From Streptomyces sp. NBC_01294 (GTDB lineage Bacteria > Actinomycetota > Actinomycetes > Streptomycetales > Streptomycetaceae): a DNA stretch of 64,000 bases. The stretch lies in assembly GCF_035917235.1 (NCBI RefSeq), contig NZ_CP108423.1, positions 4,865,501-4,929,500 on the forward strand, in the 5' to 3' direction. The position numbers and the translations under genes were made by a program. The number at the start of each line of letters is the position of its first letter. Position 1 is the first letter of the stretch. This document shows, one piece after another, positions 63,786 through 64,000 of this stretch. Under the pieces are notes generated by a model. It did no database searches. It was not told where the DNA came from and saw only the letters and a program-made list of their open reading frames with translations.

Positions 63786-64000
63786 GTGGCCGCAGATCTT
63801 ACGAACATCGTCAAGGCGTACGACGTGCGAGGTGTCGTGCCGGACGAGTGGGACGAGTCGTTGGCGGAACTGTTCGGTGCGGCGTTCGTCGAGGTGACGG
63901 GTGCTTCGGCGATCGTGGTGGGTCATGACATGCGTCCGTCGTCGCCGGGTCTGTCGGCGGCGTTCGCGGCGGGCGCGTCCGCGCGTGGCGTGGACGTGAC
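63786..64000 (+). CDS. manB: phosphomannomutase/phosphoglucomutase (5' part; continues beyond window)
   Basis: 71 codons of an alpha-D-phosphohexomutase are visible: LTNIVKAYDVRGVVPDEWDE, then ASAIVVGHDMRPSSPGLSAA. The active-site serine loop should lie beyond the edge. It interconverts mannose-6-phosphate and mannose-1-phosphate, the substrate of the manC product at 38738. GTG at 63786 has a good AGGAGG. Third-position use is less GC-rich than in the surrounding genes (TTG, GGT, TCG), which may mean only different selection. Confidence 0.9.
   Translation, partial: MAADLTNIVKAYDVRGVVPDEWDESLAELFGAAFVEVTGASAIVVGHDMRPSSPGLSAAFAAGASARGVDV

Overview
The window is a GC-rich actinobacterial chromosome segment, almost certainly from a Streptomyces. 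The evidence is pervasive GC-rich codon third positions, many GTG starts, a tRNA-Leu(UAA) matching the developmental tRNA bldA (2722-2803), and a whiB sporulation regulator (57081-57344). From memory, gene content and order resemble the bldA-to-whiB/manB section of the S. coelicolor chromosome. The fadE / purEK / GtrA / LCP / manC / fbiAB / whiB / DUF3499 / manB set also resembles a neighbourhood in mycobacteria. No search could be run.

Layout. 1-5.4 kb: an FtsX-type ABC permease (cut by the left edge) with its ATPase, bldA, a Bax-inhibitor-1 membrane protein and three small conserved proteins. 5.8-10.6 kb: a thiolase, an SGNH hydrolase, a cystathionine beta-synthase and a small membrane protein. 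10.7-19 kb: histidine utilisation, with an RpiR regulator, a PLP decarboxylase-like gene, hutU, an M20 amidohydrolase, hutF and hutI. A short motif is shared by the two promoter regions of this block. 19-23.3 kb: a tightly packed four-gene operon of exported, mostly uncharacterised surface proteins, two of which end in sortase signals. 23.4-28 kb: a peptide transporter, a two-component system and a GtrA protein. 28.2-32.3 kb: purK, purE, a membrane dipeptidase and a paralogue of it that has lost all five metal ligands. 32.5-35.2 kb: a UDP-glucose dehydrogenase and an acyl-CoA dehydrogenase. 35.17-37.25 kb: a roughly 2.1-kb element (tyrosine integrase plus a probable DNA-binding protein) inserted at the 3' end of the acyl-CoA dehydrogenase gene between 11-bp direct repeats.

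37.5-50 kb is a cell-wall glycopolymer island: six LCP (LytR-CpsA-Psr) genes, a sugar-1-phosphate nucleotidyltransferase, a family 2 glycosyltransferase and a thioesterase. 50-56.5 kb holds a short adenylation-like protein, a secreted amidase/PGRP, an AlkA-like glycosylase, the F420 genes fbiB and fbiA, and a cysteine dioxygenase. 56.5-64 kb holds whiB with two candidate promoters, a very large membrane glycosyltransferase with a DUF5719 partner, a zincin-fold protein, a DUF3499 protein and the start of manB.

The common thread of the right two thirds is the cell envelope: nucleotide-sugar supply (manC, manB, ugd), glycosyltransferases, GtrA, and LCP ligases that attach polymers to peptidoglycan. 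A family of GC-rich intergenic repeats occurs at about seven places, and one copy has been absorbed into a coding sequence. No rRNA, CRISPR array, complete IS element or biosynthetic gene cluster was seen.
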